Shown here: positions 1 through 8,232 of the stretch, piece after piece
Numbering within the stretch: position 1 is the first letter of the stretch
Layout of the letters: every line of letters begins with the position of its first letter
NCBI GenBank assembly: GCA_964495595.1
Contig: CAZBWH010000004.1
Span: forward strand, 1 to 62,435
Source of the DNA: CALMFQ01 sp964495595
GTDB taxonomy: Bacteria; Pseudomonadota; Gammaproteobacteria; Burkholderiales; SCOH01
Length of the DNA: 62,435 bases
Reading direction: 5' to 3'
Notes under the pieces: generated by a model
The model's input: the letters and a program-made list of their open reading frames with translations, nothing else
What the model was told of the DNA's origin: nothing
Databases searched by the model: none
Translations under genes and position numbers: made by a program

Positions 1-435
1 AGCAAACCTGCGCCAGCATTGAGTTTTCGACCCTGGCCGCTTTTCGTGTGGCCGGGGTGCAAACCTGCGAACTCGGTACGCCCCCTGGTTCGCACCTTCC
101 GTATTCCCAATCATACCGCATACGCAAGCACTGACTGGGCTTTCAACCCTCAGGCCCATGCCGCCGGGTGCGAACCGCAAACCCTGCAAACCTTGTTTTC
201 TTGGCAGTCGGTAGCGCAATGCTGCGCTCGCGCCCCCCGTATTGGATTTCGGCCAGGAAGGACCCGTTTTGCCTGGGCATGTGTGCATTCCCCGGCCGTA
301 ACAATAGGCGGTGATCATCACCATCGTCACAACCATCACGCTCGATGACCCACCGTGACAGTGGTGATGGTTGTGACGGTCGCCTTCTATTGTTTACACC
401 AGCAAATACGCAGATATACCCCGGCGACTCGACCG
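1..435. other. Left edge of genomic island, no supported gene
   Basis: I find no credible coding sequence here. Open frames exist on both strands but lack ribosome-binding sites and have low-complexity, Arg/Pro/His-rich translations typical of spurious frames in GC-rich DNA. The stretch contains an imperfect long inverted repeat, listed separately. It lies upstream of recombinase remnants and a toxin-antitoxin pair, so I read it as non-coding or decayed island DNA. Confidence 0.5.
302..392. repeat. Imperfect inverted repeat
   Basis: A 14-bp perfect arm (GTCACAACCATCAC, 326-339) is repeated inverted at 364-377. A second matching hexamer pair, CAATAG, lies at the outer ends (302-307 and 387-392). 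The spacing between the inner and outer blocks is 18 bases on the left and 9 on the right, so the fold would carry an asymmetric internal loop. It could be a terminator remnant, a recombination site or a repeat-element end. I cannot assign it to a family. Confidence 0.55.
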
Positions 436-765
436 TCACACGGCATCAGGCTCCTGCATCCACGCTGGAATATCCCGCTGGCCGTGCAGCACACGCCAGA
501 CATCGATGTGGTCTGGTTGCTCAACGTAGAACACGAGGTGGGGGTAGCGTGTCAGCGACCAAGTGCGCAGGCCGGGCAGGTTCAGTTCGTGGGCGTAGCG
601 GGGTGATCCAGTGGCCGGATGGCGAGCGATGTGCGTGTAGGCCTGCTCTAGCGCATCAACGAAACCAAGCGCGACAGCCTCGGTGGCTTCACTCAGGTAG
701 TAGGCGATTGCCTCATCGACATCCCGGTTAGCCTGCTCACGCGGGATGACTGGCTTGGCCTTCAC
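436..765 (-). CDS. ParE/RelE-family toxin of a type II toxin-antitoxin pair
   Basis: This 109-residue protein has the layout of the RelE/ParE fold. An N-terminal helical hairpin (ANRDVDEAIAYYLSEA, about residues 12-27) is followed by a strand-rich second half with GLRTWSLTRYPHLVFYVEQ (about 70-88). The Arg-Tyr-Pro-hydrophobic strand is typical of ParE-like toxins. ParE toxins act on DNA gyrase and RelE toxins on mRNA at the ribosome; the sequence alone does not decide between them. Its start overlaps the end of the antitoxin gene by 4 bases, so the two are translationally coupled with the antitoxin first. Such pairs are common passengers of genomic islands. Confidence 0.85.
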   Translation of the reverse strand: MKAKPVIPREQANRDVDEAIAYYLSEATEAVALGFVDALEQAYTHIARHPATGSPRYAHELNLPGLRTWSLTRYPHLVFYVEQPDHIDVWRVLHGQRDIPAWMQEPDAV

Positions 766-1013
766 GCTTTGGCAGCGGGTTTGGCAGCCTTGCGCACCCG
801 ATCCCGCAGACCATCAAAGTAGCTGGCATCGACAGATGCCGCCGGGGCCGAGGCAGCTCCGGCCAACAGCAGGTTGCGCAGTTGCAAGCGATCCTGATCT
901 TTGCGGATGAGTTCGCGCACGTACTCGCTGCTCGTGCCATAGCCGCGCTGGCTGACCTGTTCGTCCACGAAAGACTTCAGGGTGTCGGGGAGGGAGATGT
1001 TCATCGTACTCAT
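762..1013 (-). CDS. ParD-like ribbon-helix-helix antitoxin
   Basis: This 83-residue protein has the ParD pattern: a short N-terminal beta strand (MNISLPDTLKSFVDEQV, residues 4-20), then GYGTSSEYVRELIRKDQDR (about 25-43), which is the ribbon-helix-helix dimer that binds DNA. The C-terminal tail is flexible and Ala-rich, and in this family it wraps the toxin. It is the first gene of the toxin-antitoxin operon and overlaps the toxin by 4 bases. By family behaviour it should autorepress its promoter in the short gap at 1014-1083, shared with the divergent gene at 1084. The ATG at 1013 is preferred, although the Met at residue 4 is also possible. Confidence 0.85.
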   Translation of the reverse strand: MSTMNISLPDTLKSFVDEQVSQRGYGTSSEYVRELIRKDQDRLQLRNLLLAGAASAPAASVDASYFDGLRDRVRKAAKPAAKA

Positions 1014-1083
1014 GGCGTAAGCGTAGGTTCTTTGGCAAAATTTGGCAAGACCCCGTATTCCACCCTACCGAAAGAAGGCATCC

Positions 1084-1479
1084 ATGCCCAACCCGAACAA
1101 CTGCCTGCGCTACTGGGACATGGCCGATCACATCCGTATCGATGACGCCATCGCCCTGTGGTGCGGCATGGAGCCAGCCGAACTCGCCAGTCTGAACTTC
1201 GAGACCCAGTGTATGAGCGCCAAGCGGGCCGCGCTGGTCACTGCCCTGCGCACGGAGCGCCTTGAATTTGAAGATCTGGGCATCCTCACCGCCCGTGGCC
1301 AGGTGTTCAAGGGCGCCCCCATTGACAAGTTGCTGGAAAAGGATCGGCTGGTCATCAACAAGGCCAGCCTGCGGCGGTGGTTCGAACAACTGCCGTTTGA
1401 GGATCGCCCATCCGTGGTGATTGATGGATGTCGCCAGTCTGGTTCAGACGGGTATGGCAACCCGCCGAACTTCAGGTAA
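1084..1479 (+). pseudogene. N-terminal half of an island hypothetical protein, split by inversion
   Basis: The ATG at 1084 has a GAAGG ribosome site just upstream and is preferred over an in-frame TTG at 1042. The first ~110 residues look like a genuine folded protein (for example NCLRYWDMADHIRIDDAIALW, DRLVINKASLRRWFEQL). After FEDRPS (about residue 110) the reading degenerates into a short unrelated tail. The minus strand immediately beyond (1492-1788) encodes a well-formed protein segment with no usable start, which reads as the natural continuation (FLFDEARQAVLPDGSEAAEM). I infer one ancestral gene of roughly 210 residues whose 3' half was inverted. The function is unknown. Confidence 0.5.
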
Positions 1480-1493
1480 GTTTCCTGAAGTTC
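1467..1493. repeat. Perfect 10-bp inverted repeat between convergent gene halves
   Basis: GAACTTCAGG (1467-1476) and its exact reverse complement (1484-1493) flank a 7-base spacer. The repeat covers the stop codons of both the plus-strand fragment (1477-1479) and the minus-strand fragment (1492-1494). It lacks a T-run, so it is a weak terminator candidate. It sits exactly where the two halves of the apparently split gene meet. Confidence 0.7.
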
Positions 1494-1788
1494 AGGGTTC
1501 CCGAAAACGCTGAGGGATTTCTTTCGAGAGTGTCTTGAGGGCAGCACCCACCTTCTTGTGGAAGGACGCGTAGCCCCGGACTTCCTCGCCAAAGAACTGT
1601 TTGGCCAGATCGTTGACGGCTTGCCCAATGGCCTCCGAGTTCGGGCGTTCCCCCGCCCGATATTTGCCCGCCGACGCCGCCAGCAGATGCGCCATGAGGG
1701 CGATGGCCTTCAGGCTGTTCATTTCCGCCGCTTCACTGCCATCGGGAAGCACCGCTTGGCGGGCCTCGTCGAACAGGAAGGCTGTCCG
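1492..1788 (-). pseudogene. C-terminal half of the same island hypothetical protein, inverted
   Basis: This is an open frame of about 98 residues with natural-looking protein composition (MNSLKAIALMAHLLAASAG, then NSEAIGQAVNDLAKQFFGEE, then FHKKVGAALKTLSKEIPQRF). It has no good start: upstream there is only a TTG inside the 5' end of the opposite-strand AlpA gene. Its first residues (FLFDEARQAVLPDG) join sensibly to the end of the plus-strand fragment (WFEQLPFEDRP). I infer that a ~370-bp segment was flipped. The alternative is two unrelated short genes, in which case this one could start at the internal Met near residue 29 of the open frame. Confidence 0.45.
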
Positions 1789-1790
1789 CC

Positions 1791-1988
1791 ATGAAGCTCT
1801 CTCGACCAACCCTGCCCGACACCGGCTTCGTTCGGTTGCCGCAGATCCTGTCCCTGATCCCGATCAGCCGTTCGGCCTGGTGGGCAGGCATCCGGGAAGG
1901 CAAATTCCCCCAAGGCATCAAGCTCGGCAGCAAGACCACGGTCTGGCGTGCTGAGGACATTCGCAATCTCATCGAACGCTCGCGCTGA
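1791..1988 (+). CDS. AlpA-family DNA-binding regulator
   Basis: This 65-residue protein has the compact MerR/AlpA winged-helix pattern. TGFVRLPQILSLIPISRSAWW (about residues 11-31) covers the first strand and the recognition helix. It is followed by GIREGKFPQGIKLGSKTTVW and RAEDIRNLIERS. AlpA proteins control integrase expression and excision in P4-like islands, so this one may regulate the neighbouring mobile element. The ATG at 1791 has AGGAAGG about 10 bases upstream. The gene appears intact, unlike its neighbours. Confidence 0.85.
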   Translation: MKLSRPTLPDTGFVRLPQILSLIPISRSAWWAGIREGKFPQGIKLGSKTTVWRAEDIRNLIERSR

Positions 1989-2569
1989 TTCGGGCGGTGA
2001 CGATGAGCGCGTCCATCTACGCGCCCGATCCAATCCACCCAAGAAGCATCTCGGTCATGGCACGGGCCTATCGACCGTCGTGCGTGTAGATGTGTGAGGG
2101 CGGCCGCTATGGAAATCCAGCCATCGCGCCAGCACCAACCGGATCGCTTCGGGCCGCTGTCGCCGCGTATCGCACCGGGGCCAGAGGGGCTGGAGCGCCA
2201 GCCCATCCGACAGCAGTTATTGCCACCGGCAGCGCACACCACCATCACGAGCGATGACGGCATCGGTGTATTGCCTTCCGTGTCGCAAACCTCATGGGGT
2301 GAGACATCGATCAGCGTACCGGGCAGGCCATCGTCATCCATCGTGCGCAGGCCGCGCCGCGTGCGGATCAAGCTGCCGTGGTGGTGGCGCTGGTTGTGCG
2401 CCGCCGCGCGTATTGAGCGCCGCCTCCATCGTTGGTGGCAGCGCCACTTCCAGCGCCCGTCGCGTCGGCATCGCCGCCGGTGAAATGGGTCCTTCCTTCA
2501 AAAGAACAGATACGGGGGGCGCAAGCGCGCTCCCTTATCAGCGACAGATTCCGAAACCGGGTTACCACC
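1989..2569. other. Degenerate island DNA, no supported gene
   Basis: These ~580 bases separate the AlpA gene from the recombinase remnant. Open frames on both strands overlap each other, are rich in Arg, Pro and His, and have no ribosome sites, so I support none of them. The catalytic N-terminal part of the serine recombinase, expected upstream of 2570, is not recognisable here. It was probably deleted rather than mutated in place. Confidence 0.5.
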
Positions 2570-3025
2570 CGAGGTTATCAGCCGTCGCATACACGCAAGA
2601 CGAACGGTAAGTCGTACCGTTATTACGTGCCGATCCGCAAACTCCGCTTCGGGGCAGACGCCAGCGATGCGGGGCGCGTCCCGGCCGAGCCGATTGAGCA
2701 GTTGGTGCTGACTCAAGTTCATGCCGTGCTGAAAGCGCCGGAGGCCGTGCAGGCGGTATGGGACGCGGTTCGCGCTGAGCACCCAGACATCTCGGAACCG
2801 GAGGTCGTGTTGCAGTTGCGCGAGATCGGCGCGGTGTGGGAACAACTGTTTCCGGAAGAACGGCGGCGCATCGTCCAGTTGCTGATCGAACGCGTGACGT
2901 TGGGCGATGCCGGGATCGAGATCACGTGGCGTGCGGCAGGCGGGCCGACGCTGGCGAGTGAAATGCGCCCGGGCAGCATTGGCGCGGAATTGCTGGAGCT
3001 CGAGCAACAGGAGGCTCTGCTATGA
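2570..3025 (+). pseudogene. C-terminal remnant of a large serine recombinase
   Basis: About 150 residues match the zinc-ribbon and C-terminal part of large serine recombinases. The start resembles the THTRK-NG-x-YRYYV signature (PSHTRKTNGKSYRYYVP). It is followed by LPAAELE-like EPIEQLVLTQVHAVLKAPEAV and the conserved VWEQLFPEERRRIVQLLIER. The catalytic resolvase domain with its nucleophilic Ser is missing, as is the recombinase domain. The open frame continues upstream to 2432, but that part has no resemblance to the family. The stop overlaps the next gene (ATGA at 3022), which is the usual arrangement with the small partner. It cannot be an active recombinase. Confidence 0.8.
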
Positions 3026-3441
3026 AAATCCGGCAGAACGGCGCGGCAGTCCAGTTGGAAGACAAGAAGATGACGACACTGATCCCGGTGCGCATCAAGT
3101 GGCACGGCGGACGTAAGAAAGTGATCCCGGCCACGACGCTGCCCGAACAGCAACCGGAACACGACGCATCGATGCTGGTGGCGCTGTCGCGGGCCTATCA
3201 TTGGCAACGCCTTCTCGATGCCGGAATCGTCGACAGCGGTTCGGACATCGCGCGACGCGAGAGCTTGCACCAGACGACGGTGAATGCGCTGCTGCGACTT
3301 ACCCAGCTCTCGCCAACGCTGGTGCGCGACATTCTCAACGGCAGCCAGCCGAAGACGCTGAGCATGCGTTGACTGAAAACGAATGAGCTGCCGTGGGACT
3401 GGGGCGATCAGCAGGAATTCTTCGGAAGCCTCGATGGGTGA
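3022..3441 (+). pseudogene. Small partner of serine recombinase, broken by an in-frame TGA
   Basis: The first 116 residues resemble the small protein commonly encoded just after large serine recombinases in proteobacterial elements: an N-terminal strand region, HDASMLVALSRAYHWQRLLD, then a helix-turn-helix-like stretch (SDIARRESLHQTTVNALLRL) and SPTLVRDILNGSQPKTLSM. The frame stops at TGA (3370-3372). Read-through continues in the same frame as LKTNELPWDWGDQQEFFG, which matches the conserved tail of the family, and ends at a second TGA (3439-3441). The first TGA therefore looks like a nonsense change, most simply Trp TGG to TGA. Its start overlaps the recombinase remnant by 4 bases. Confidence 0.7.
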
Positions 3442-3655
3442 GTGGGTTTGATGGGCTACTGGTCGGCGGCGTTGACGGACAACCACGGCCCGAAAATCCG
3501 CATGAATACTGGGCTTCGTCCTGCTACAAGGCACCGGTCAAATGGAGAAAAGAGAGGTTTTTGGCGGGGAAGTCTGCAGAAAACGCCCGCACCGTCGGCA
3601 AGCGGAACACAGCAAGACGGCCACAACCCGCGCCAACACTGGCGTCTGTGGCAGA

Positions 3656-3684
3656 AAAGGAAAAAGCCAGCACGAGGCTGGCTT
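3656..3684 (-). terminator. Intrinsic terminator after tRNA-Ile2
   Basis: On the minus strand, a 7-bp stem AAGCCAG/CTGGCTT (3664-3670 with 3678-3684) and a 7-base loop are followed by TTTTTCCTTTT. It lies 9 bases past the tRNA 3' end and would end the rpoD/tRNA transcript. Confidence 0.8.
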
Positions 3685-3692
3685 CTTCAAAG

Positions 3693-3771
<79 letters not shown>

Positions 3772-3867
3772 CAAACCGGTCTGGCCACCCACCGCACAGG
3801 CTGGTGAACTTTACGCTGCATGCAGGGGCTGTCTGGCCAGATCAGTAAAGCGCGATATTATAGCAGC

Positions 3868-5811
3868 TTACTGAGCGTTATCGCTGTTATCCAGGAAGCT
3901 GCGCAGCCGCTCGGAGCGAGTCGGGTGGCGGAGCTTGCGCAGGGCCTTGGCTTCGATCTGGCGGATTCGCTCACGCGTTACGTCAAATTGCTTGCCGACT
4001 TCTTCCAGCGTGTGATCGGTATTCATTTCGATCCCGAAACGCATGCGCAACACCTTGGCTTCTCGCGGAGTGAGTGTGTCGAGCACCTCCTTGGTTGCCT
4101 CGCGCAGGCCAGCGTAAACGGCTGCGTCGTTTGGCGCCAAGGTAACGGCATCCTCGATGAAATCGCCGAGATGGGAATCGTCGTCGTCGCCGATCGGGGT
4201 TTCCATCGAGATCGGCTCTTTCGAGATCTTCATGATCTTGCGGATTTTCTCTTCCGGCATCTCCATCTTTTCCGCCAGCAGGGCCGGGTCAGGTTCAAGG
4301 CCGGTCTCCTGCAGGATTTGCCGCGATATGCGGTTCATCTTGTTGATGGTTTCGATCATGTGCACCGGAATGCGGATGGTGCGCGCCTGATCGGCAATCG
4401 AGCGGGTGATCGCCTGGCGGATCCACCAAGTGGCGTAGGTGGAGAACTTGTAGCCGCGGCGGTATTCGAACTTATCCACGGCTTTCATCAGGCCGATATT
4501 GCCTTCCTGAATCAGGTCGAGGAACTGCAAGCCGCGGTTGGTGTATTTTTTGGCGATCGAGATCACCAGACGCAAGTTGGCCTCAATCATTTCGCGCTTG
4601 GCACGACGGGCGCGAGCTTCACCCGTGGACATCTGGCGGTTGATCTCTTTCAAGTCCTTGATCGGGATCATCGCCCGCTGCTGGATGTCCACCAGCTTTT
4701 TCTGGGCTTCGAAAATGGTAAACCGCTGCCGCTCAAGCGCATCGCTGTAGGGCTTGGCCAAGCCAACGATATCGCCAACCCATTCCAGATTGACTTCGTT
4801 GCCGGGAAAGCGGCTGATGAACTGGTCGCGCGGCATGCTGCATCGGTTAACGCAGATTTCCATGATTTCACGTTCATGGCTGCGAACTTCATCCACAAGG
4901 CGACGGAGACGGTCACACATTGCCTCGATCTGCTTGACGGTGAATCGTATCGACAGCAACTCGGCCAGGATGCCTTCCTGAGCTTCACGGTATTCCTTGC
5001 TGGCGACACCGTGCTTGGCCAGTACGGTCAGCATGGCATCAAACTTGGGGCGAATGATGGCGAACTTGGCCATCAGGTCTGTTTTCATCTGCTCGAGATT
5101 TGCAGCCGCAATAGCACCGCCGGCATCTTCACCTTCCTCATCTTCGTCGGCATCGTTACCGGCTGGCTCGATCTCATCAGGCTCGGTGAATTCGACCTCT
5201 TCTTCGGCGACGGCGTTAGGATCGACGATACCGTCGATCAGTTCATCTACACGCAATTCGTCCTTTTCAACCAGCTCTACCAGACGCAACATTTCCGATA
5301 CAGTCATCGGGCAAGCGGATATGGCCAGAATCATGTGTTTCTGGCCGTCTTCGATGCGCTTGGCGATCTCGATCTCACCTTCGCGGGTAAGCAACTCAAC
5401 CGTGCCCATTTCGCGCATGTACATGCGAACCGGATCGGTGGTCCGGCCAAACTCCGAATCAACCGTTGACAGTGCAGCTTCCGCCTCTTCGACGGCGTCT
5501 TCATCGGCCACGGCGGGCGTCGCGTCCGACATCAGTAGTTGCTCGGCATCCGGCGCCTCATCATAGACCGGGATGCCCATGTCGGTGATCATGCTGATCA
5601 CGCCTTCGATCTGCTCGGCGTCGAGCATATCTTCGGGTAGGCTGTCGTTGATCTCTGCATAGGTCAGGTAGCCGCGCTCCTTACCCAGTACGATGAGGTT
5701 CTTGAGGCGCGCTCGACGAGCGTCTGCGTCGAGGGGTCCGGGCTTGGCGACGGGTGTTGCTTGATCGTTGCTAGGAATTTCGGGCTTGTCGTTTTCTTGC
5801 TCTGCCGCCAT
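3868..5811 (-). CDS. rpoD: RNA polymerase primary sigma factor RpoD (sigma-70)
   Basis: This 647-residue protein is the housekeeping sigma factor that directs core RNA polymerase to -10/-35 promoters. Region 1.1 is at the N terminus. An acidic non-conserved insert follows (about residues 190-240, EEEVEFTEPDEIEP). Region 2 contains NIGLMKAVDKFEYRRGYKFS and the TYATWWIRQAI core- and -10-binding helices. Region 4 ends with the -35 helix-turn-helix DVTRERIRQIEAKALRKLR. Length and motifs are typical of group 1 sigma factors in Betaproteobacteria. It is the last protein gene of the rpsU-yqeY-dnaG-rpoD operon, 73 bases after dnaG. Confidence 0.98.
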   Translation of the reverse strand: MAAEQENDKPEIPSNDQATPVAKPGPLDADARRARLKNLIVLGKERGYLTYAEINDSLPEDMLDAEQIEGVISMITDMGIPVYDEAPDAEQLLMSDATPAVADEDAVEEAEAALSTVDSEFGRTTDPVRMYMREMGTVELLTREGEIEIAKRIEDGQKHMILAISACPMTVSEMLRLVELVEKDELRVDELIDGIVDPNAVAEEEVEFTEPDEIEPAGNDADEDEEGEDAGGAIAAANLEQMKTDLMAKFAIIRPKFDAMLTVLAKHGVASKEYREAQEGILAELLSIRFTVKQIEAMCDRLRRLVDEVRSHEREIMEICVNRCSMPRDQFISRFPGNEVNLEWVGDIVGLAKPYSDALERQRFTIFEAQKKLVDIQQRAMIPIKDLKEINRQMSTGEARARRAKREMIEANLRLVISIAKKYTNRGLQFLDLIQEGNIGLMKAVDKFEYRRGYKFSTYATWWIRQAITRSIADQARTIRIPVHMIETINKMNRISRQILQETGLEPDPALLAEKMEMPEEKIRKIMKISKEPISMETPIGDDDDSHLGDFIEDAVTLAPNDAAVYAGLREATKEVLDTLTPREAKVLRMRFGIEMNTDHTLEEVGKQFDVTRERIRQIEAKALRKLRHPTRSERLRSFLDNSDNAQ

Positions 5812-5884
5812 GACTTCGTTCCTGAACCTTTTCTGAAAAACTGGAAATTATACCTAAGTTATAGATGCTATTACCATTGCTGCC

Positions 5885-7681
5885 TTACCTTTTGCGATTC
5901 TGCAACAACGCCAGCATCCGGCTTTTCTCTTGATCATCCAGGCCGGATTGCCTGGCTTTGCGTTGTAGTTGGTCCAGCTCGTCGGTCACGATCTGCTCTT
6001 GCAGCCGTGCTACCAGGCTGGACAGTTCGCCGGCGGCCTCATCCTTGCTTAGACTGAGCGGTTCATGGATTAACGAACTGGCGGTTTGTCTGGCAAGCAG
6101 TTCGACAGGGGTGCCCCGCACCGATTCAACGATCTGGGCAAGCGATGGAGTGGTATCGCATTCCAGGCAGAAACGCTGGACGTCCCGCAGGCAGTCGATC
6201 ATCTCGCCCTCCTGCTCCGGCAAGCGCAATTCGCCTGCCAGATCAGGAAACTGCATCAGCCAGCGTAATATCTGGCGGGTAATTGAGGGGGGCTGGCGGT
6301 TTGTTTTCGGCAGGGCAGCAACAGGCGCCGCTTTCGCCGGCCTGATCCCGAACAGTCGATCCAGCTCATCCAGCCCGACATCAACCCATTCGGCCAGCCG
6401 CTTGCGTAGCATCAAACCAAGGGCAGGCGCCTGTAGCTGTAACAGCAGGGGTTTGATGTCGTGCAGGAGTCTGGCCCGGCCTGCCTCGGTCTGCATGTCG
6501 ACCTGTGCAGACAATTCAGCCAGCAAAAACCCGGTGAACGGCACCGCCTCTTCATCCATCAGCTGCTCGAAACGTGCGACGCCAAAGCGCCGGATATAGG
6601 TATCCGGATCATCTTCCGGCGGCAGAAATAGGAATTCAATGGCTTTGTCGTCCTGCATCAGGGGCAAGGCATTTTCCAGTGCTCGCCACGCGGCCTTGCG
6701 GCCAGCCTTGTCGCCATCAAAACAGAATACAATCCGGTCGCTCTGCCGCATGAGTTTCTGGATATGGGTTGGCGTTGTGGCCGTTCCCAAGGCGGCGACG
6801 GCATAATCAACACCAAACTGCGCGAGCGAAACCACATCCATGTAGCCCTCTACGACAAGGACTTTGCCTGCAGCGCGGATGGCTTGGCTTGCCTGAAACA
6901 GGCCGTACAGCTCACGTCCCTTTTCAAACAGTACCGTTTCCGGGGAGTTGAGATACTTAGGCTCGCCCTTGTCCAGCACCCTACCACCAAAACCGATGAT
7001 CGCTCCGCGCGCGCTGACGATCGGAAACATGATCCGGTCACGGAAACGATCATAGCGTCGGCCCTGCTCGTTATCGATCACTAAACCGGACTCCAGCAAC
7101 GCTTCATTCCGGGCGTAATCTGCGAACACCTGCGCCAGGGGCTGCCAGTCATCCGGGGCATAGCCCAAACCGAACCGTGCGGCAATCTCGCCGGTAAGGC
7201 CACGCATTTTCAGGTAATCAATGGCTCTAGGCGATTGTTTGAGCTGGCTGCGGAAAAACCGGGTGACCTGCTGCATGACGGAAGGAAGATTAAGTGCCTC
7301 GGCCGCAGCTTTTTTCTGGGCTGCCTTGCGCTCTGCGGGCGATAGCTCTTCGGCTGGCACCTGCATGCCGGCGCTGGATGCGAGCTCCTTGACTGCATCT
7401 GGAAACGGCAACCCGGCATGCTCCATTAGGAAGCCGATTGCCGTGCCATGCGCACCGCAGCCAAAGCAGTGATAGAACTGTTTGGTCGGGCTGACGGTAA
7501 ACGAAGGGGATTTTTCCGAATGGAACGGACAACAGGCCTGATAATTCTGGCCGGCTTTTTTCAGCGGCACATAGCGCTCCACCACGTCGACAATGTCGAC
7601 GCGGTTGAGCAAGTCCTGAATGAAACTATCCGGGATTCTGGCCAAGGGAGTAGCCGTCGTTCGCCGGCGATGTGTCAGCAC
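5885..7681 (-). CDS. dnaG: DNA primase DnaG
   Basis: This protein makes RNA primers for chromosomal replication with the DnaB helicase. The N-terminal CHC2 zinc finger is visible (YQACCPFHSEKSPSF, then YHCFGCGAHG). The TOPRIM catalytic core includes KVLVVEGYMDVVSLAQFGV and IVFCFDGDKAGRKAA. The C-terminal DnaB-binding domain fills roughly the last 140 residues. The frame opens at 7681, but family similarity starts at residue 13 (LARIPDSFIQ). A TTG at 7645 may therefore be the real start; neither has a clear ribosome site. It lies 19 bases after yqeY. Confidence 0.97.
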   Translation of the reverse strand: MLTHRRRTTATPLARIPDSFIQDLLNRVDIVDVVERYVPLKKAGQNYQACCPFHSEKSPSFTVSPTKQFYHCFGCGAHGTAIGFLMEHAGLPFPDAVKELASSAGMQVPAEELSPAERKAAQKKAAAEALNLPSVMQQVTRFFRSQLKQSPRAIDYLKMRGLTGEIAARFGLGYAPDDWQPLAQVFADYARNEALLESGLVIDNEQGRRYDRFRDRIMFPIVSARGAIIGFGGRVLDKGEPKYLNSPETVLFEKGRELYGLFQASQAIRAAGKVLVVEGYMDVVSLAQFGVDYAVAALGTATTPTHIQKLMRQSDRIVFCFDGDKAGRKAAWRALENALPLMQDDKAIEFLFLPPEDDPDTYIRRFGVARFEQLMDEEAVPFTGFLLAELSAQVDMQTEAGRARLLHDIKPLLLQLQAPALGLMLRKRLAEWVDVGLDELDRLFGIRPAKAAPVAALPKTNRQPPSITRQILRWLMQFPDLAGELRLPEQEGEMIDCLRDVQRFCLECDTTPSLAQIVESVRGTPVELLARQTASSLIHEPLSLSKDEAAGELSSLVARLQEQIVTDELDQLQRKARQSGLDDQEKSRMLALLQNRKR

Positions 7682-7700
7682 ACCACCGGCGAATACGGGT

Positions 7701-8147
7701 TTAGCCTGCGAGTTTTTTCTTGATCAGTGCCGATACGGCAGCCATGTCGGCTTTGCCGGCCAGCTTCGGCTTCAACAGGCCCATCAGCTTGCCCATGTCT
7801 TGCGGACCAGCTGCGCCGGTAGCGGCGATGGCGGCTACGACTTCGGCTTCGATTTCCTCTGCCGACAATTGCGCCGGCATGTAGCCTTGCAGCAGATTGA
7901 GCTCGAATTTCTCCTGATCGGCCAGATCCTGGCGGCCGGCAGATTCATACTGGCTGATCGAATCGCGGCGTTGCTTGAGCATTTTTTCGATGATGGTGAC
8001 GATCATTTCATCGGACAGCTCTACACGCTCGTCGACTTCCTTCTGTTTCATCGCTGCGGTCAGCAGACGGATGGTGCCAAGCTTCTGCGCGTTTTTCTCG
8101 CGCATCGCGGTTTTCATGTCTTCCTGAATTTGTGCCTTGAGGCTCAT
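7701..8147 (-). CDS. yqeY: GatB/YqeY-domain protein
   Basis: This 148-residue protein consists of one YqeY domain, the tRNA-binding domain also found at the end of GatB. Typical segments are MSLKAQIQEDMKTAMREKNA at the start, VELSDEMIVTIIEKMLKQRRDS in the middle, and a C-terminal GPQDMGKLMGLLKPKLAGKAD. Its molecular role is unsettled; a link to amidation of mischarged tRNA is inferred from GatB. The ATG at 8147 is preceded by AGGGGG, which fixes this start over an upstream in-frame ATG. It is inserted between rpsU and dnaG, as in many Beta- and Gammaproteobacteria. Confidence 0.93.
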   Translation of the reverse strand: MSLKAQIQEDMKTAMREKNAQKLGTIRLLTAAMKQKEVDERVELSDEMIVTIIEKMLKQRRDSISQYESAGRQDLADQEKFELNLLQGYMPAQLSAEEIEAEVVAAIAATGAAGPQDMGKLMGLLKPKLAGKADMAAVSALIKKKLAG

Positions 8148-8186
8148 CGTTTCCCCCTGTATCTTGGTTTTCCGGCCTGAAATGCA

Positions 8187-8208
8187 CAAGGCCGCTTACG
8201 CGGCCTTG
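8187..8208 (-). terminator. Hairpin between rpsU and yqeY, possible attenuator
   Basis: A perfect 9-bp stem CAAGGCCGC/GCGGCCTTG has a TTAC loop (GTAA on the minus-strand RNA). It lies 24 bases downstream of the rpsU stop and has no T-run on the minus strand. The E. coli macromolecular-synthesis operon has a partial terminator between rpsU and dnaG. This hairpin could similarly lower dnaG/rpoD expression or stabilise the rpsU mRNA end. Confidence 0.55.
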
Positions 8209-8232
8209 AGTGTAACCTAGAAGCGCCGACGC

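Noticed and set aside
143..439. 98-codon minus-strand frame at the island edge
   Set aside because: It has no ribosome site and a low-complexity translation, and it spans the inverted repeat. I could not connect it to a family with confidence.
3820..5469. Long 549-codon open frame antisense to rpoD
   Set aside because: It is a shadow of the well-supported rpoD frame in GC-rich DNA, with His/Phe/Asp-rich, non-protein-like composition and no ribosome site.
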